Assembly (NCBI GenBank): GCA_947375135.1
Contig: CANCER010000004.1
Coordinates: 1-64,000, forward strand
Length of the DNA: 64,000 nt
Source of the DNA: Comamonadaceae bacterium
GTDB lineage: Bacteria > Pseudomonadota > Gammaproteobacteria > Burkholderiales > Burkholderiaceae_C
Direction of reading: 5' to 3'
A program made the position numbers and the translations under genes. This document shows positions 35,760-47,593 of this stretch, in pieces. A model generated the notes under the pieces. It was not told where the DNA came from and did no database searches. It worked only from the letters and a program-made list of their open reading frames with translations. The first letter of the stretch is position 1, and each line of letters begins with the position of its first letter.

Positions 35760-36731
35760 TTGAACTCCGCTCCCTTTACGCATCGCTTAAGCGTTGCGCC
35801 CATGCTCGACTGGACTGACCGGCATTGCCGCTACCTTCACCGTTTGCTGTCCCGCCATGCCCGCCTGTATACGGAGATGGTGACCACCGGCGCCCTGCTG
35901 CATGGCGATGTGCCGCGCCACCTGCGCTTTAACGCCGAAGAGCATGCCGTCGCATTGCAACTGGGCGGAAGCGACCCGGCCGATTTGGCGGCCTGCGCCA
36001 GGCTCGGTCAGGACTGGGGTTATGACGAGATCAACCTGAATTGCGGCTGTCCGTCTGAGCGCGTGCAGCGGGGTGCTTTTGGTGCCTGTCTGATGAACGA
36101 GGCCGCGCTGGTAGCGGACTGCGTCAAAGCCATGTGCGACGTGGTGGACATACCGGTGACGGTGAAGCACCGCATTGGCATAGACCGCGAAGAGAGTTAC
36201 GCCTTTGTGCGCGACTTTGTCGGAACCCTGTCCGAAGGCGGATGCGAGACGTTTATCGTGCATGCCCGCAATGCCTGGCTCAAGGGCCTGTCACCCAAAG
36301 AAAACCGCGAAATACCGCCACTGCGTTATGACCTGGTCTACCAGCTTAAGCAGGATTTTCCGCAACTCACCATTTCCCTGAATGGGGGTGTTACTACCAG
36401 CGCGCAGCTTGCCGAACATCTGCAGCAGGTGGATGGTGTGATGCTGGGCCGCGAGGCGTACCACAACCCCTGGTGGCTGGCTGGCTGGGACGAGGCCTTT
36501 TTTGGTGCGCCCCCCTCCGGGTTGACGCGTGAAGCGGTGGAGGAACAGATGGTTTCGTACATGGAGCGGGAGGCGGCCAACGGCACGTCCTGGTACAGCA
36601 TTGCCCGCCACATGCTGGGCTTGCGCCACGGCCAGCCCGGCGCGCGCAAATGGCGCCAGGTCTGGAGCGATCACCGGCTCAAAGAGTTGCCTGCCCGGGA
36701 CGTGTGGGCTTTGGCCCAACAAGCCCGCTAA
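35760..36731 (+). CDS. dusA: tRNA-dihydrouridine synthase A
   Basis: The 323-residue flavoenzyme reduces uridines 20/20a in the tRNA D-loop. RLSVAPMLDWTDRHCR, the LNCGCPSERVQRGAFGACLM segment (catalytic Cys) and SLNGGV identify DusA. I read a TTG start at 35760 because no ATG lies in frame upstream of the conserved N-terminus; no strong ribosome site is visible. The 128 bp before it contain nothing clear. Confidence 0.92.
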   Translation: MNSAPFTHRLSVAPMLDWTDRHCRYLHRLLSRHARLYTEMVTTGALLHGDVPRHLRFNAEEHAVALQLGGSDPADLAACARLGQDWGYDEINLNCGCPSERVQRGAFGACLMNEAALVADCVKAMCDVVDIPVTVKHRIGIDREESYAFVRDFVGTLSEGGCETFIVHARNAWLKGLSPKENREIPPLRYDLVYQLKQDFPQLTISLNGGVTTSAQLAEHLQQVDGVMLGREAYHNPWWLAGWDEAFFGAPPSGLTREAVEEQMVSYMEREAANGTSWYSIARHMLGLRHGQPGARKWRQVWSDHRLKELPARDVWALAQQAR

Positions 36732-36749
36732 GCAACAGTGCGCTGAGAA

Positions 36750-37415
36750 TTACGCTGCGGCCTGCAGGCCGTTGGCAAAGTGCTCGCGCATGCGCAGGGC
36801 GGTCGCAGCAGCGTCTCTCGCGGTCAAAGCGGCCATCACGGCGCGGTGCTCGACCAGCGACTCTTCCATACGCCCGGCCTTGAGCAGGGAGTTGTGCCGG
36901 TTCAGCTTCATCACTTTGCGTAGATCGGCCACCATCTGGTCACGCCAGCGGTTGTTGGCGATTTCCAGCAGGCGCATGTGAAACTGTTCATTGACTGCAA
37001 AAAATGCATCGGCATTGGCTGTACCAGGTTGGGCTGCATCTTCCAGTGCCGCATGCAGGGCGATCAGTTCCGCCAGTTCTGCTTCAGTCGCCTTGCCGGC
37101 CACGACGCCCGCCGCATCACTTTCCAGCAAACTCAGCAGGTGATAGACGTCCGACAGATCCTGCGCAGACACCTCGGTGACGTAGGCACCGCGCCGCACT
37201 TTCATGGTGACCAGGCCTTCGGCGGCCAACACCTTCAAGGCTTCGCGCAGGGGTGTGCGGCTGATGCCATATTCCTCGGCAATTTTGAGCTCGTCTATCC
37301 AGCTGCCCGGCTCCAGTTCGCGCATAAATATGCGCTGGCGCAGCAACTCCGCAACCTCGACATAGAGGGCGCGGGGGGACAGGCCGGGGCGGTTTTCGGA
37401 CATCATTGCTGACAT
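36750..37415 (-). CDS. GntR-family regulator (FCD/FadR subfamily)
   Basis: The 221-residue regulator has an N-terminal winged helix (ELKIAEEYGISRTPLREALK) and a C-terminal FCD ligand domain with the metal/ligand residues of this subfamily (VNEQFHMRLLEIANN, VEHRAVMAAL). It is divergent from the methylmalonyl-CoA mutase gene and likely controls it in response to a CoA-pathway metabolite or organic acid. The start at 37415 or 37406/37403 is undecided. Confidence 0.88.
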   Translation of the reverse strand: MSAMMSENRPGLSPRALYVEVAELLRQRIFMRELEPGSWIDELKIAEEYGISRTPLREALKVLAAEGLVTMKVRRGAYVTEVSAQDLSDVYHLLSLLESDAAGVVAGKATEAELAELIALHAALEDAAQPGTANADAFFAVNEQFHMRLLEIANNRWRDQMVADLRKVMKLNRHNSLLKAGRMEESLVEHRAVMAALTARDAAATALRMREHFANGLQAAA

Positions 37416-37440
37416 GGGCGGGATTGTAAGCTGGGTGTCG

Positions 37441-37475
37441 AATTTTGAATGAATAATTAAGAATAATGTAAAATT
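37441..37475. promoter_or_regulatory. Mutase promoter with candidate GntR operator
   Basis: TTGAAT (37445-37450) and TAAAAT (37469-37474), 18 bp apart, form a plausible promoter for the mutase operon. The same segment has the direct repeat GAATAAT at 37451 and 37461 (one helical turn apart) and outer AATTTT/AAAATT arms. It lies between the divergent GntR gene and the operon, a natural operator position. Confidence 0.5.
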
Positions 37476-37562
37476 GTGCCCATTCGAAGCCGCGTAAACC
37501 CTTGCTTGTGTGCGGGGGAGCCGCGGTTCTTTGGCCTCAAACCCTGTGTTACGGACCATGCC

Positions 37563-39740
<2,178 letters not shown>

Positions 39741-39755
39741 GCGTTTAGCGGAACT

Positions 39756-40820
39756 ATGGGGATGGCCGCTGAATCCGTTGCTGCGCCCGCTTCTCGGCCA
39801 GGCGTGCGCGCAAGTGACATCCTGCACGGGCAGGGCCTGGCGCAGCGCCGCAGTCTGGCCAAGGCCATTACGCTGCTGGAGTCCACCCGCGCCGACCACC
39901 GTGCGTTTGCCGATGAACTGCTAACGGCGCTGCTGCCGCACAGTGGCAAGTCCCTGCGTCTGGGCATCAGTGGTGTGCCAGGTGTGGGCAAAAGCACGTT
40001 TATCGAAGCCTTGGGCCTGTACCTGATCGGCAAGGGCCACCGCGTGGCCGTGCTGGCGGTAGACCCCAGCAGCTCGGTCTCCGGTGGTTCCATCCTGGGT
40101 GACAAGACCCGCATGGAACTGCTCTCCATGCACGAGCGCGCCTATATCCGCCCCAGCCCCTCTAGCGGGACGCTGGGCGGCGTCGCGGAAAAAACGCGCG
40201 AGGCCATGCTGGTCTGCGAGGCGGCTGGCTTTGACATCGTGATTGTGGAGACCGTGGGCGTGGGCCAGTCTGAAACCGCGGTGCAAGGCATGAGCGACAT
40301 GTTCGTGCTGATGCAACTGCCCAACGCCGGTGACGACCTGCAGGCCATCAAAAAAGGCGTGATGGAGTTGGCCGATCTGGTCGTCATCAACAAGGCCGAT
40401 ATCGACGCCCATGCCGCCATGCGGGCCGAGGCGCAAATCACCTCCAGCCTGCGCCTGCTGGGCATCAGCGGCAACCCGCATGACCCGCACAGCGACAAGC
40501 ACTGGCATCCGCAAGTCATCAAGATGAGTGCCTTGCAAGGCCAGGGCCTGGATGCGTTCTGGAACGCCGTCAGCACCTTTCAGCGCCTGCAGACCGCCAA
40601 TGGTTTGTTGGCCGCACGCCGCCAGCACCAGGCCCTGGCCTGGATGTGGGAGCGCATAGATGCCGGCCTGAAGCAGGCCTTTAAGAGCAACCCGGCCGTG
40701 CGCGAGCAGCTGCCGGCCATTACCGCCGCAGTGCAATCCGGGCAGCTCGCTGCCAGCACGGCGGCACGCAATCTGTTGGCTGCCTGTGCTCCTGCAATGC
40801 AGCCTGCAATAGTTTGTTGA
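39756..40820 (+). CDS. meaB: Methylmalonyl-CoA mutase-associated GTPase MeaB
   Basis: The 354-residue G3E GTPase protects and reloads the mutase with adenosylcobalamin. GVPGVGKST is the Walker A loop, [19 protein letters not shown] the switch region, ETVGVGQSE the Walker B/G3 region and NKAD the G4 motif. It starts 15 bp after the mutase gene. The ATG at 39762 is an alternative start. Confidence 0.95.
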   Translation: MGMAAESVAAPASRPGVRASDILHGQGLAQRRSLAKAITLLESTRADHRAFADELLTALLPHSGKSLRLGISGVPGVGKSTFIEALGLYLIGKGHRVAVLAVDPSSSVSGGSILGDKTRMELLSMHERAYIRPSPSSGTLGGVAEKTREAMLVCEAAGFDIVIVETVGVGQSETAVQGMSDMFVLMQLPNAGDDLQAIKKGVMELADLVVINKADIDAHAAMRAEAQITSSLRLLGISGNPHDPHSDKHWHPQVIKMSALQGQGLDAFWNAVSTFQRLQTANGLLAARRQHQALAWMWERIDAGLKQAFKSNPAVREQLPAITAAVQSGQLAASTAARNLLAACAPAMQPAIVC

Positions 40821-40841
40821 ACACAAAGAAAGAAGGAAACC

Positions 40842-42374
40842 ATGCACGATATCCTTGAACAACTGGAAGCCAAGCGCGAGCTCGCGCGCCTGGGCGGCGG
40901 TCAGAAGCGCATCGACGCGCAGCACAAGCGGGGCAAGCTCACGGCGCGTGAACGCATTGAAGTGCTGCTCGACGAGGGCACCTTTGAAGAGTGGGACATG
41001 TTTGTCGAACACCGCTGCGTGGACTTCGGCATGGCCGACAACAAGATTCCGGGCGATGGTGTGGTTACCGGCTACGGCATGATCAATGGCCGCCTGGTGT
41101 TTGTGTACAGCCAGGACTTCACCGTGTTCGGTGGCGCATTAAGCGAAGCCCATGCGGAAAAAATCTGCAAGGTGATGGACCAGGCCATGAAGGTCGGCGC
41201 CCCCGTCATCGGCCTGAACGATTCGGGCGGCGCCCGCATCCAGGAAGGCGTGGCGTCGTTGGGCGGTTATGCCGATGTGTTCCAGCGCAATGTGATGGCC
41301 AGCGGCGTGATTCCGCAGATCAGCATGATCATGGGCCCCTCGGCCGGCGGTGCGGTGTATTCGCCCGCCATGACCGACTTCATCTTCATGGTCAAAGACA
41401 GCTCCTACATGTTTGTCACCGGCCCCGAAGTGGTCAAGACCGTGACCCATGAAGACGTGACGGCTGAAGAGTTGGGCGGTGCGGTCAGCCACAGCACCAA
41501 GAGCGGTGTGTGCGATCTGGCCTTCGAGAACGATGTGGAAGCGCTGCAGATGCTGCGTCGCCTTTACAACTACCTGCCCCTGTCCAACCGCGAAAAGGCC
41601 CCGATCCGCCGCAGTGGTGACCCGGCCGACCGTCTGGACAAGAGCCTGGATACGCTGATCCCGGACAACCCCAACAAGCCTTATGACATGAAGGAGTTGA
41701 TCGTCAAGACGGTGGATGACGGCGACTTTTTCGAGATCCAGCCCGAGTACGCCAAGAACATCATCATCGGCTTTGGCCGCATGGACGGCCAGACCGTGGG
41801 CATCGTCGCCAACCAGCCCATGGTGCTGGCCGGTTGCCTGGACATCAAGAGCTCGATCAAGGCTGCGCGCTTTGTGCGCTTTTGCGATGCCTTCAACATT
41901 CCCGTGATCACCTTCGTCGATGTGCCCGGCTTCATGCCCGGCACCGCGCAGGAGTACGGCGGCATCATCAAGCATGGCGCCAAGTTGCTCTATGCCTATG
42001 CCGAGTGCACCGTGCCGAAGATCACGGTGATCACGCGCAAGGCCTATGGCGGCGCCTACGACGTGATGTCGTCCAAGCATTTGCGCGGCGATGTGAACAT
42101 TGCCTGGCCGAATGCCGAGATCGCCGTGATGGGTGCCAAGGGCGCGGTGGAAATCATCTTCCGCGAAGAGAAGGGCCATCCCGAAAAGCTGGCTGCCAAG
42201 GAAGCCGAATACAAGGCGCGTTTTGCCAACCCGTTTGTGGCCGGCGCGCGTGGCTTCATTGATGACGTGATCCTGCCGAATGAAACGCGCAAGCGGATTT
42301 GCCGTTCGCTGGCGATGCTCAAGGATAAGAAGTTGGAAAACCCGTGGCGCAAGCACGGAAACATTCCACTTTAA
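40842..42374 (+). CDS. pccB: Propionyl-CoA carboxylase beta subunit (carboxyltransferase)
   Basis: The 510-residue subunit transfers CO2 from carboxybiotin to propionyl-Co[21 protein letters not shown] and [24 protein letters not shown] are the acyl-CoA and carboxybiotin oxyanion regions. AAGGAA precedes the ATG. It follows meaB by 21 bp and is separated from pccA by a 372-bp structured gap. Confidence 0.95.
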   Translation: MHDILEQLEAKRELARLGGGQKRIDAQHKRGKLTARERIEVLLDEGTFEEWDMFVEHRCVDFGMADNKIPGDGVVTGYGMINGRLVFVYSQDFTVFGGALSEAHAEKICKVMDQAMKVGAPVIGLNDSGGARIQEGVASLGGYADVFQRNVMASGVIPQISMIMGPSAGGAVYSPAMTDFIFMVKDSSYMFVTGPEVVKTVTHEDVTAEELGGAVSHSTKSGVCDLAFENDVEALQMLRRLYNYLPLSNREKAPIRRSGDPADRLDKSLDTLIPDNPNKPYDMKELIVKTVDDGDFFEIQPEYAKNIIIGFGRMDGQTVGIVANQPMVLAGCLDIKSSIKAARFVRFCDAFNIPVITFVDVPGFMPGTAQEYGGIIKHGAKLLYAYAECTVPKITVITRKAYGGAYDVMSSKHLRGDVNIAWPNAEIAVMGAKGAVEIIFREEKGHPEKLAAKEAEYKARFANPFVAGARGFIDDVILPNETRKRICRSLAMLKDKKLENPWRKHGNIPL

Positions 42375-42746
42375 TTTTCTTTGGTGCTTGTATGAGTTTT
42401 TCTCTCGCTGGATTGGGTGGCCCGGATGTTCTGCTCCGTGTCCCCCGGCCTGCGGCCTCCTCCTTTACCTGCGCAGAACACCCGTGCCACCCAATCCGGG
42501 CAGCTTGGTATTGCGCCACCTCAAGCCCATTCGCTACTTCGCAGCGAATGGGTGGGGGTGTCTGTTGCAGCGAAGTAAAGGAGGAGCGGAGGGCGCAGCC
42601 CTTCGCGGGGGACATGAGTGGAGACAGATACCCCCGGCCTGTTGCGAGCACAGAACATGACCTTGGAGCCACGTCAAAAGGACGCCCCCACAACCACAGC
42701 GAATTGCAACATTCGCAGACCCCATAACGTTAGTTAGGAGAGCACT
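42375..42746. repeat. Hairpin-rich intergenic element between pccB and pccA
   Basis: No convincing gene lies here. GGATTGGGTGGC (42410-42421) pairs with GCCACCCAATCC (42486-42497), and inside it TGTTCTGC (42427-42434) pairs with GCAGAACA (42473-42480). CCCATTCGCT (42526-42535) pairs with AGCGAATGGG (42543-42552). CTCCTCCTTTAC (42457-42468) is inverted again as GTAAAGGAGGAG (42575-42586), and CCCCCGGCCTG occurs twice. The pattern suggests a mobile or interspersed repeat dropped into the operon. The real pccA ribosome site (GGAG, near 42737) is at its right end. Confidence 0.6.
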
Positions 42747-44795
42747 ATGTTTACCAAAATACTGATCGCGAACCGCGGCGAAATCGCCTGCCGCGTGATC
42801 GTCACCGCCCGCAAGATGGGCATCAAGACCGTCGCCGTGTACTCCGATGCAGACCGTGACGCACGCCATGTGCTGCTGGCCGATGAGGCCGTGCACATTG
42901 GTGCGGCGCCCAGCCGCGAGAGCTACTTGCTGGCCGAGAAGATCATTGCCGCCTGCAAGCAGACCGGCGCGCAGGCGGTGCACCCCGGCTACGGCTTTCT
43001 GAGCGAGAACGCCGAGTTTTCCAAGCGCTGCGAGGAAGAGGGCATTGCCTTCATCGGCCCCAAGCATTACTCCATTGCCGCCATGGGCGACAAGATCGAG
43101 TCCAAGAAGCTGGCTGGTGCTGCGGGCGTCAACTGCATACCCGGCGTCAACGATGCCATTGATTTGCCCGAGAAGGCCGTCGAGATTGCCAAGGGCATTG
43201 GCTACCCCGTCATGATCAAGGCCAGCGCTGGCGGCGGCGGCAAGGGCTTGCGCGTAGCCTACAACGACAAAGAAGCCTTCGAAGGCTTCACCAGTTGCAA
43301 GAACGAAGCGCGCAACAGCTTTGGTGACGACCGCGTGTTCATCGAAAAGTTTGTCGAAGAACCCCGCCACATTGAAATCCAGCTGATTGGCGACTCCCAC
43401 GGCAATGTGCTGTACCTCAACGAGCGTGAGTGTTCCATCCAGCGCCGCCACCAGAAGGTGATTGAAGAGGCGCCGTCGCCCTTCATCAGTGACGCCACCC
43501 GCAAGGCCATGGGCGAGCAGGCGGTGCAGCTGGCCAAGGCCGTGAAATACCAGAGCGCCGGTACGGTGGAGTTTGTGGTCGGCAAGGACCAGAGCTTCTA
43601 CTTCCTGGAAATGAACACCCGCTTGCAGGTAGAACACCCTGTGACCGAGGCCATCACCGGTCTGGACTTGGTAGAACTCATGATCCGTGTGGCTGCAGGT
43701 GAGAAGCTGCCGCTGACACAAGAGCAGGTGAAGCGCGACGGCTGGGCCATGGAGTGTCGTATCAACGCCGAAGACCCGTTCCGCGGTTTCCTGCCTTCCA
43801 CCGGTCGTTTGGTGCGCTTCGCGCCACCCGATCAAACCATGTGGCAAGGCGACACCGAGCACCTGTACGGCGTGCGCGTGGATACCGGTGTGGTGGATGG
43901 GGGAGAAATCCCGATGTACTACGACTCCATGATCGCCAAGCTGATCGTGCACGGCAAGGACCGCAATGACGCGATTGCCAAGATGCGTGAAGCGCTCAAC
44001 GGCTTTGTGATCCGTGGCGTGTCGAGCAACATCCCGTTCCAATCGGCATTGCTGGCCCATCCCAAGTTTGTCTCAGGCGACTTCAACACCGGTTTCATCG
44101 CCGAGCATTACAGCAAGGGCTTTGTGGCCGAAGACGTGCCGCATGACGACACCAACTTCCTGCTGGCGCTGGCAACCCTGGTGCGCCGCAAAACCCGCGA
44201 ACGGGCGGCCGGTATCAGCGGCCAGATGGATGGTTACGCGGTGACCGTGGCCAAGGACTATGTGGTGGTCACCTTGGGCGCTGAAGGCCGCAATGTTTAC
44301 ACACCGGTGCATGTGGATGACTATGTGCGCCGAACCGGCGCGGCGCGAGTCACCATAGAGGGTCAGGTCTATGAAATTCAGAGCGAATCGCGCCTGAACG
44401 CGATCTGCCTGCGCGGCACGGTGAATGGCCAGCCCTTCACGGCCCAGGTCGAAAGTGGTACGCCTGGCAATCCACTGGCCTGGCGCGTGCAGCACAACGG
44501 CAAACGCATTGACGTGCAGGTGATGTCGCCGCGCACGGCCGAGTTGCATGCCCTGATGCCTTTCAAGGCGCCGCCGGATATGAGCCGCTTTGTGCTGTCA
44601 CCCATGCCGGGCCTGCTGGTCAACGTGGCCGTGGTGCCCGGCCAGAAGGTGCAGGCCGGTGAACGTGTTGCCGTGATTGAAGCCATGAAGATGGAAAATG
44701 TGCTCTTCGCCATTGCCGACGGCGTGGTCAGCAAGGTGCTGGCTGCCAAGGGTGAAAGCCTGACAGTGGACCAACCCATCGTGGAGTTTGTTTAA
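42747..44795 (+). CDS. pccA: Propionyl-CoA carboxylase alpha subunit (biotin carboxylase plus biotin carrier)
   Basis: The 682-residue subunit carboxylates its own biotin with ATP and bicarbonate. The biotin carboxylase domain (1-450) has the KASAGGGGKGLRVA ATP loop and the EMNTRLQVEHPVTE segment. The C-terminal carrier domain has EAMKMEN, the Lys being biotinylated. The stop codon is followed at once by the ATG of the VOC-family gene. Confidence 0.96.
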   Translation: MFTKILIANRGEIACRVIVTARKMGIKTVAVYSDADRDARHVLLADEAVHIGAAPSRESYLLAEKIIAACKQTGAQAVHPGYGFLSENAEFSKRCEEEGIAFIGPKHYSIAAMGDKIESKKLAGAAGVNCIPGVNDAIDLPEKAVEIAKGIGYPVMIKASAGGGGKGLRVAYNDKEAFEGFTSCKNEARNSFGDDRVFIEKFVEEPRHIEIQLIGDSHGNVLYLNERECSIQRRHQKVIEEAPSPFISDATRKAMGEQAVQLAKAVKYQSAGTVEFVVGKDQSFYFLEMNTRLQVEHPVTEAITGLDLVELMIRVAAGEKLPLTQEQVKRDGWAMECRINAEDPFRGFLPSTGRLVRFAPPDQTMWQGDTEHLYGVRVDTGVVDGGEIPMYYDSMIAKLIVHGKDRNDAIAKMREALNGFVIRGVSSNIPFQSALLAHPKFVSGDFNTGFIAEHYSKGFVAEDVPHDDTNFLLALATLVRRKTRERAAGISGQMDGYAVTVAKDYVVVTLGAEGRNVYTPVHVDDYVRRTGAARVTIEGQVYEIQSESRLNAICLRGTVNGQPFTAQVESGTPGNPLAWRVQHNGKRIDVQVMSPRTAELHALMPFKAPPDMSRFVLSPMPGLLVNVAVVPGQKVQAGERVAVIEAMKMENVLFAIADGVVSKVLAAKGESLTVDQPIVEFV

Positions 44796-45284
44796 ATGAA
44801 ACGTCCTTTTCAGGTGCTGGGCGTCCAGCAAATCGCCATTGGTGGGCCGGACAAGAAGCGCTTACAAAAGCTGTGGGTGGACATGCTGGGTTTGGAAGTC
44901 ACCGGCACCTTCCAGAGCGAAAAAGAGAATGTCGACGAGGATATCTGTGCCATTGGCGCAGGCCCGTTCAAGGTCGAAGTCGATTTGATGCAACCCATGG
45001 ATCCGGACAAAAAGCCGGCCGTGCACGCCACTCCGCTCAACCATATCGGTTTGTGGATTGACGACCTGCCCACGGCCGTGGAGTGGCTCACCGCCCAGGG
45101 CGTGCGCTTCGCCCCGGGCGGCATCCGCAAGGGGGCCGCCGGTTTTGACATCTGCTTTCTGCACCCCAAGGCCAATGAGGAGTTCCCGATTGCCGGCGAG
45201 GGCGTGCTGATTGAAATGGTGCAGGCGCCACCGGAAGTGGTGAAAGCGTTTTCGCAATTGGCTAACCCGGGTCCTAGCGTCTAA
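44796..45284 (+). CDS. VOC-family protein, probable methylmalonyl-CoA epimerase
   Basis: The 162-residue protein is a vicinal-oxygen-chelate fold with the repeated pattern VQQIAIG...KLWVDMLGL and [23 protein letters not shown], plus GVLIEM supplying the last ligand region. His and Glu metal ligands are therefore visible. It abuts pccA, so methylmalonyl-CoA epimerase is the natural missing step between the carboxylase and the mutase. By sequence alone it could equally be a lactoylglutathione-lyase-like protein. Confidence 0.75.
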   Translation: MKRPFQVLGVQQIAIGGPDKKRLQKLWVDMLGLEVTGTFQSEKENVDEDICAIGAGPFKVEVDLMQPMDPDKKPAVHATPLNHIGLWIDDLPTAVEWLTAQGVRFAPGGIRKGAAGFDICFLHPKANEEFPIAGEGVLIEMVQAPPEVVKAFSQLANPGPSV

Positions 45285-45323
45285 GCGGGGCCATAGCGGC
45301 ACCAGCGCTGCACGCCAACCTGC

Positions 45324-45351
45324 AAATGCCGCCCCTCGGGGCGGCATTTTT
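45324..45351 (+). terminator. Terminator of the propionyl-CoA operon
   Basis: AATGCCGCCC and GGGCGGCATT form a long GC-rich stem with a short loop, followed by five T. It lies 40 bp after the epimerase gene. Confidence 0.9.
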
Positions 45352-45362
45352 ATGGGGGTGTC

Positions 45363-46022
45363 TCAGGAGGGGGTGCGCTTGGCGCGGGCACGTTCCAGTG
45401 CGGCTTCGATAATGGACCGCTTCCTGGCCAGCACCACGGGGTCGGTGTGCTGGGAGTGTGCCGCAATGTCAGACACTTTGCGTTCGGCCTTGGCTTGCAG
45501 GCGCAGCGCGTGCTCCTGTTCTTCACGCGCCAGTCGCACGCTGCGCTGTTCATAGCGCACGCGGGCGTGCAATGCTTGTTCTGAAGACCAGGCTTGCCAG
45601 CCGGCGGCCTCACCGCTGACATTCACCAGAGGAATGCAATCCACCGGACACACGGGCAAACACAACTCACAGCCCGTGCAGTGGGCCTCAACCACGGTGT
45701 GCATGCGCTTATTACTGCCCACAATGGCATCCACCGGACAGGCTGCGATGCACAGGGTGCAGCCAATGCACCAGTCTTCATCAATAAAAGCCAGGGTGCG
45801 CGGACCCTCTGCGCCGAAGTCCGGATCAATGGGCTTGATCGCACGCCCGGTAATTGCAGCAAGCCTCACCACGCCCTCAACGCCACCTGGCGGGCATTGG
45901 TTGATATCGGCCTCCCCAACGGCAACTGCCCGGGCATAGCCCAGGCAGTCCGGATAGCCGCAGCGCTTGCACTGCGTTTGGGGCAGGGCGTCATGGATGC
46001 GCCCAGCGAGTGGGCTGGTCAT
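45363..46022 (-). CDS. rnfB: RnfB-like 4Fe-4S ferredoxin without membrane anchor
   Basis: The 219-residue protein has an N-terminal cluster motif (CKRCGYPDC, then C at NQCPPGG) as in RnfB, and two ferredoxin motifs: [13 protein letters not shown] and [13 protein letters not shown]. The C-terminal third is a charged helix rich in Arg, Glu and Ala. RnfB normally starts with a membrane helix and sits in an rnfABCDGE operon. Here there is neither, so it is a stand-alone soluble electron-transfer protein of the kind seen in Burkholderiales. It lies 13 bp downstream of phaZ. Confidence 0.85.
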   Translation of the reverse strand: MTSPLAGRIHDALPQTQCKRCGYPDCLGYARAVAVGEADINQCPPGGVEGVVRLAAITGRAIKPIDPDFGAEGPRTLAFIDEDWCIGCTLCIAACPVDAIVGSNKRMHTVVEAHCTGCELCLPVCPVDCIPLVNVSGEAAGWQAWSSEQALHARVRYEQRSVRLAREEQEHALRLQAKAERKVSDIAAHSQHTDPVVLARKRSIIEAALERARAKRTPS

Positions 46023-46035
46023 GCCGCCCCGTGGC

Positions 46036-47541
46036 TCACTTCTTGGCGACCTGTGTCTTGGTCGCCACCGGCACCGACTTCAGCACCGTTTTCACCTCCG
46101 GCTTGGACTCCGGTGGTGTGTCGACTGCGACCATGGTCGTCACGGGTGCTACCCGCTTGGTAGCAATGGCCGGTGCCACGGGTGCCGCAGCTGCCGCTGG
46201 CGCAGTAACAGGTGCTGCCTTCGGTGCGGTGGCTGCCTTGGCAACTGCTTTGGCGGGCTTTGCGGCAGGAGTCTGTTGCACGTTGTGGTCCAGGATAAAG
46301 GACTTGACGAAGGGATACACATTTTCACGCCAGCGGCGGCCTGAGAAGATTCCGTAGTGACCGGCACCTTCGGCTTCGTAATGGCGCTTCTGGTCCGTGG
46401 CAACACCTGTGCAGATGTCATGCACGGCACGGGTCTGGCCGGAACCGGAAATGTCGTCCAGCTCACCTTCGACCGACAGCAGTGCCGTGGTCTTGATCGA
46501 ACCGGGATTTACCCGCTCCATCTTGCCGCTGGGGCTCTTCACGTCCCACGTGCCATTGACCAGGCTGAAGTCCTGGAATACCACTTTGATGGTTTCCAGG
46601 TAGTAGTCGGCGTCCATGTCCAGCACGGCGTTGTACTCGTCGTAGAACTTGCGGTGCGCTTCGGTGCTGGCGTCATCACCCTTGATCAAGTCCTGGAAAT
46701 AGTCGTAATGGCTCTTGGCATGGTGGTCGGGGTTCATGGCCACAAAGCCGGTGTGCTGCATGAAGCCGGGGTACACGCGGCGTCCGGCGCCCGGGAAGCT
46801 GCTGGGCACGCGGTAGATCACATTGTTTTCGAACCAGCTGTGGCTCTTGTTCATGGCCAGGTTGTTCACGGCGGTGGGCGACTTGCGCGCATCAATGGGG
46901 CCACCCATCATGGTCATGCTCAGCGGTGTCTTCTCACCGCGGCTGGCCATCAGCGACACAGCAGCCAGCACTGGAACGGTGGGCTGGCACACGCTCATCA
47001 CATGGCAATTGCCATACTTGGCTTGCACGTGGCGAATGAATTCCTGCACGTAGTTGACGTAGTCATCCAAGTGAAATTCGCCTTCGCTCAGCGGAACCAG
47101 GCGGGCGTTCTTCCAGTCGGTGATGTACACCTTGTGGTCGCCGAGCATGGTCTTGACGGTATCGCGCAACAGGGTGGAATAGTGGCCGGACAGGGGCGCC
47201 ACGATCAGAACGGCGGGCTGGTTCTTGATCTTTCCAAGGGTTGCCGTATCGTCGCTAAAGCGCTTGAAGCGGCGCAGCTCACAAAAAGGTTTGCTGAGTT
47301 CAATGCGCTCGTGGATGGCTACGTCTACGCCGTCCACATCAATGGTGCGCAGTCCGAATTCTGGCTTTTCGTAATCCTTGCCCAAACGGTGCATCAGGTC
47401 ATAGGTTGCCGAAATACGCTGGGCAAAAGGGTTTTGGCCGACGATGGACGTGGGGTTGCCGTAGACCTTTGCCGCTGCTTGCGCTAGGTCTGAAAACGGT
47501 TCCATCAAGGAGCGTTGGGTTTCGTAAAGCTGGTACAGCAT
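46036..47541 (-). CDS. phaZ: Intracellular PHB depolymerase with Lys/Ala/Pro-rich C-terminal tail
   Basis: The 501-residue protein has a PhaZ1-type alpha/beta-hydrolase core (1-420) that degrades stored polyhydroxybutyrate. The nucleophile elbow reads SVCQPT with Cys185 in place of Ser, as in Ralstonia PhaZ1. [10 protein letters not shown] and [10 protein letters not shown] (His395) complete the core. Ralstonia PhaZ1 ends at about 419 residues. Here about 80 more follow, rich in Ala, Lys, Pro and Val ([18 protein letters not shown] and similar), resembling the DNA-binding tails of histone H1-like and PhaM-type proteins. It has a TGCACTGCA-type motif in its promoter. Confidence 0.9.
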   Translation of the reverse strand: MLYQLYETQRSLMEPFSDLAQAAAKVYGNPTSIVGQNPFAQRISATYDLMHRLGKDYEKPEFGLRTIDVDGVDVAIHERIELSKPFCELRRFKRFSDDTATLGKIKNQPAVLIVAPLSGHYSTLLRDTVKTMLGDHKVYITDWKNARLVPLSEGEFHLDDYVNYVQEFIRHVQAKYGNCHVMSVCQPTVPVLAAVSLMASRGEKTPLSMTMMGGPIDARKSPTAVNNLAMNKSHSWFENNVIYRVPSSFPGAGRRVYPGFMQHTGFVAMNPDHHAKSHYDYFQDLIKGDDASTEAHRKFYDEYNAVLDMDADYYLETIKVVFQDFSLVNGTWDVKSPSGKMERVNPGSIKTTALLSVEGELDDISGSGQTRAVHDICTGVATDQKRHYEAEGAGHYGIFSGRRWRENVYPFVKSFILDHNVQQTPAAKPAKAVAKAATAPKAAPVTAPAAAAAPVAPAIATKRVAPVTTMVAVDTPPESKPEVKTVLKSVPVATKTQVAKK

Positions 47542-47562
47542 GGATCACTCGCTTTTTAAAAT

Positions 47563-47574
47563 GGTGCAGTGCAA
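47563..47574 (-). promoter_or_regulatory. TGCACTGCA-type operator motif upstream of phaZ
   Basis: On the minus strand the sequence reads TTGCACTGCACC, 22 bp before the phaZ start. It shares TGCACTGCA with the phasin promoter at 10148-10156. A shared PHA regulator such as PhaR is the simplest explanation; this is inferred. Confidence 0.45.
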
Positions 47575-47593
47575 TATAACAGTATTATCCCCA

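Noticed and set aside
42344..42727. Plus- and minus-strand open frames in the pccB-pccA gap
   Set aside because: They arise in a hairpin-rich, repeated sequence; the peptides are Pro/Ser/Arg-rich with no recognisable domain.
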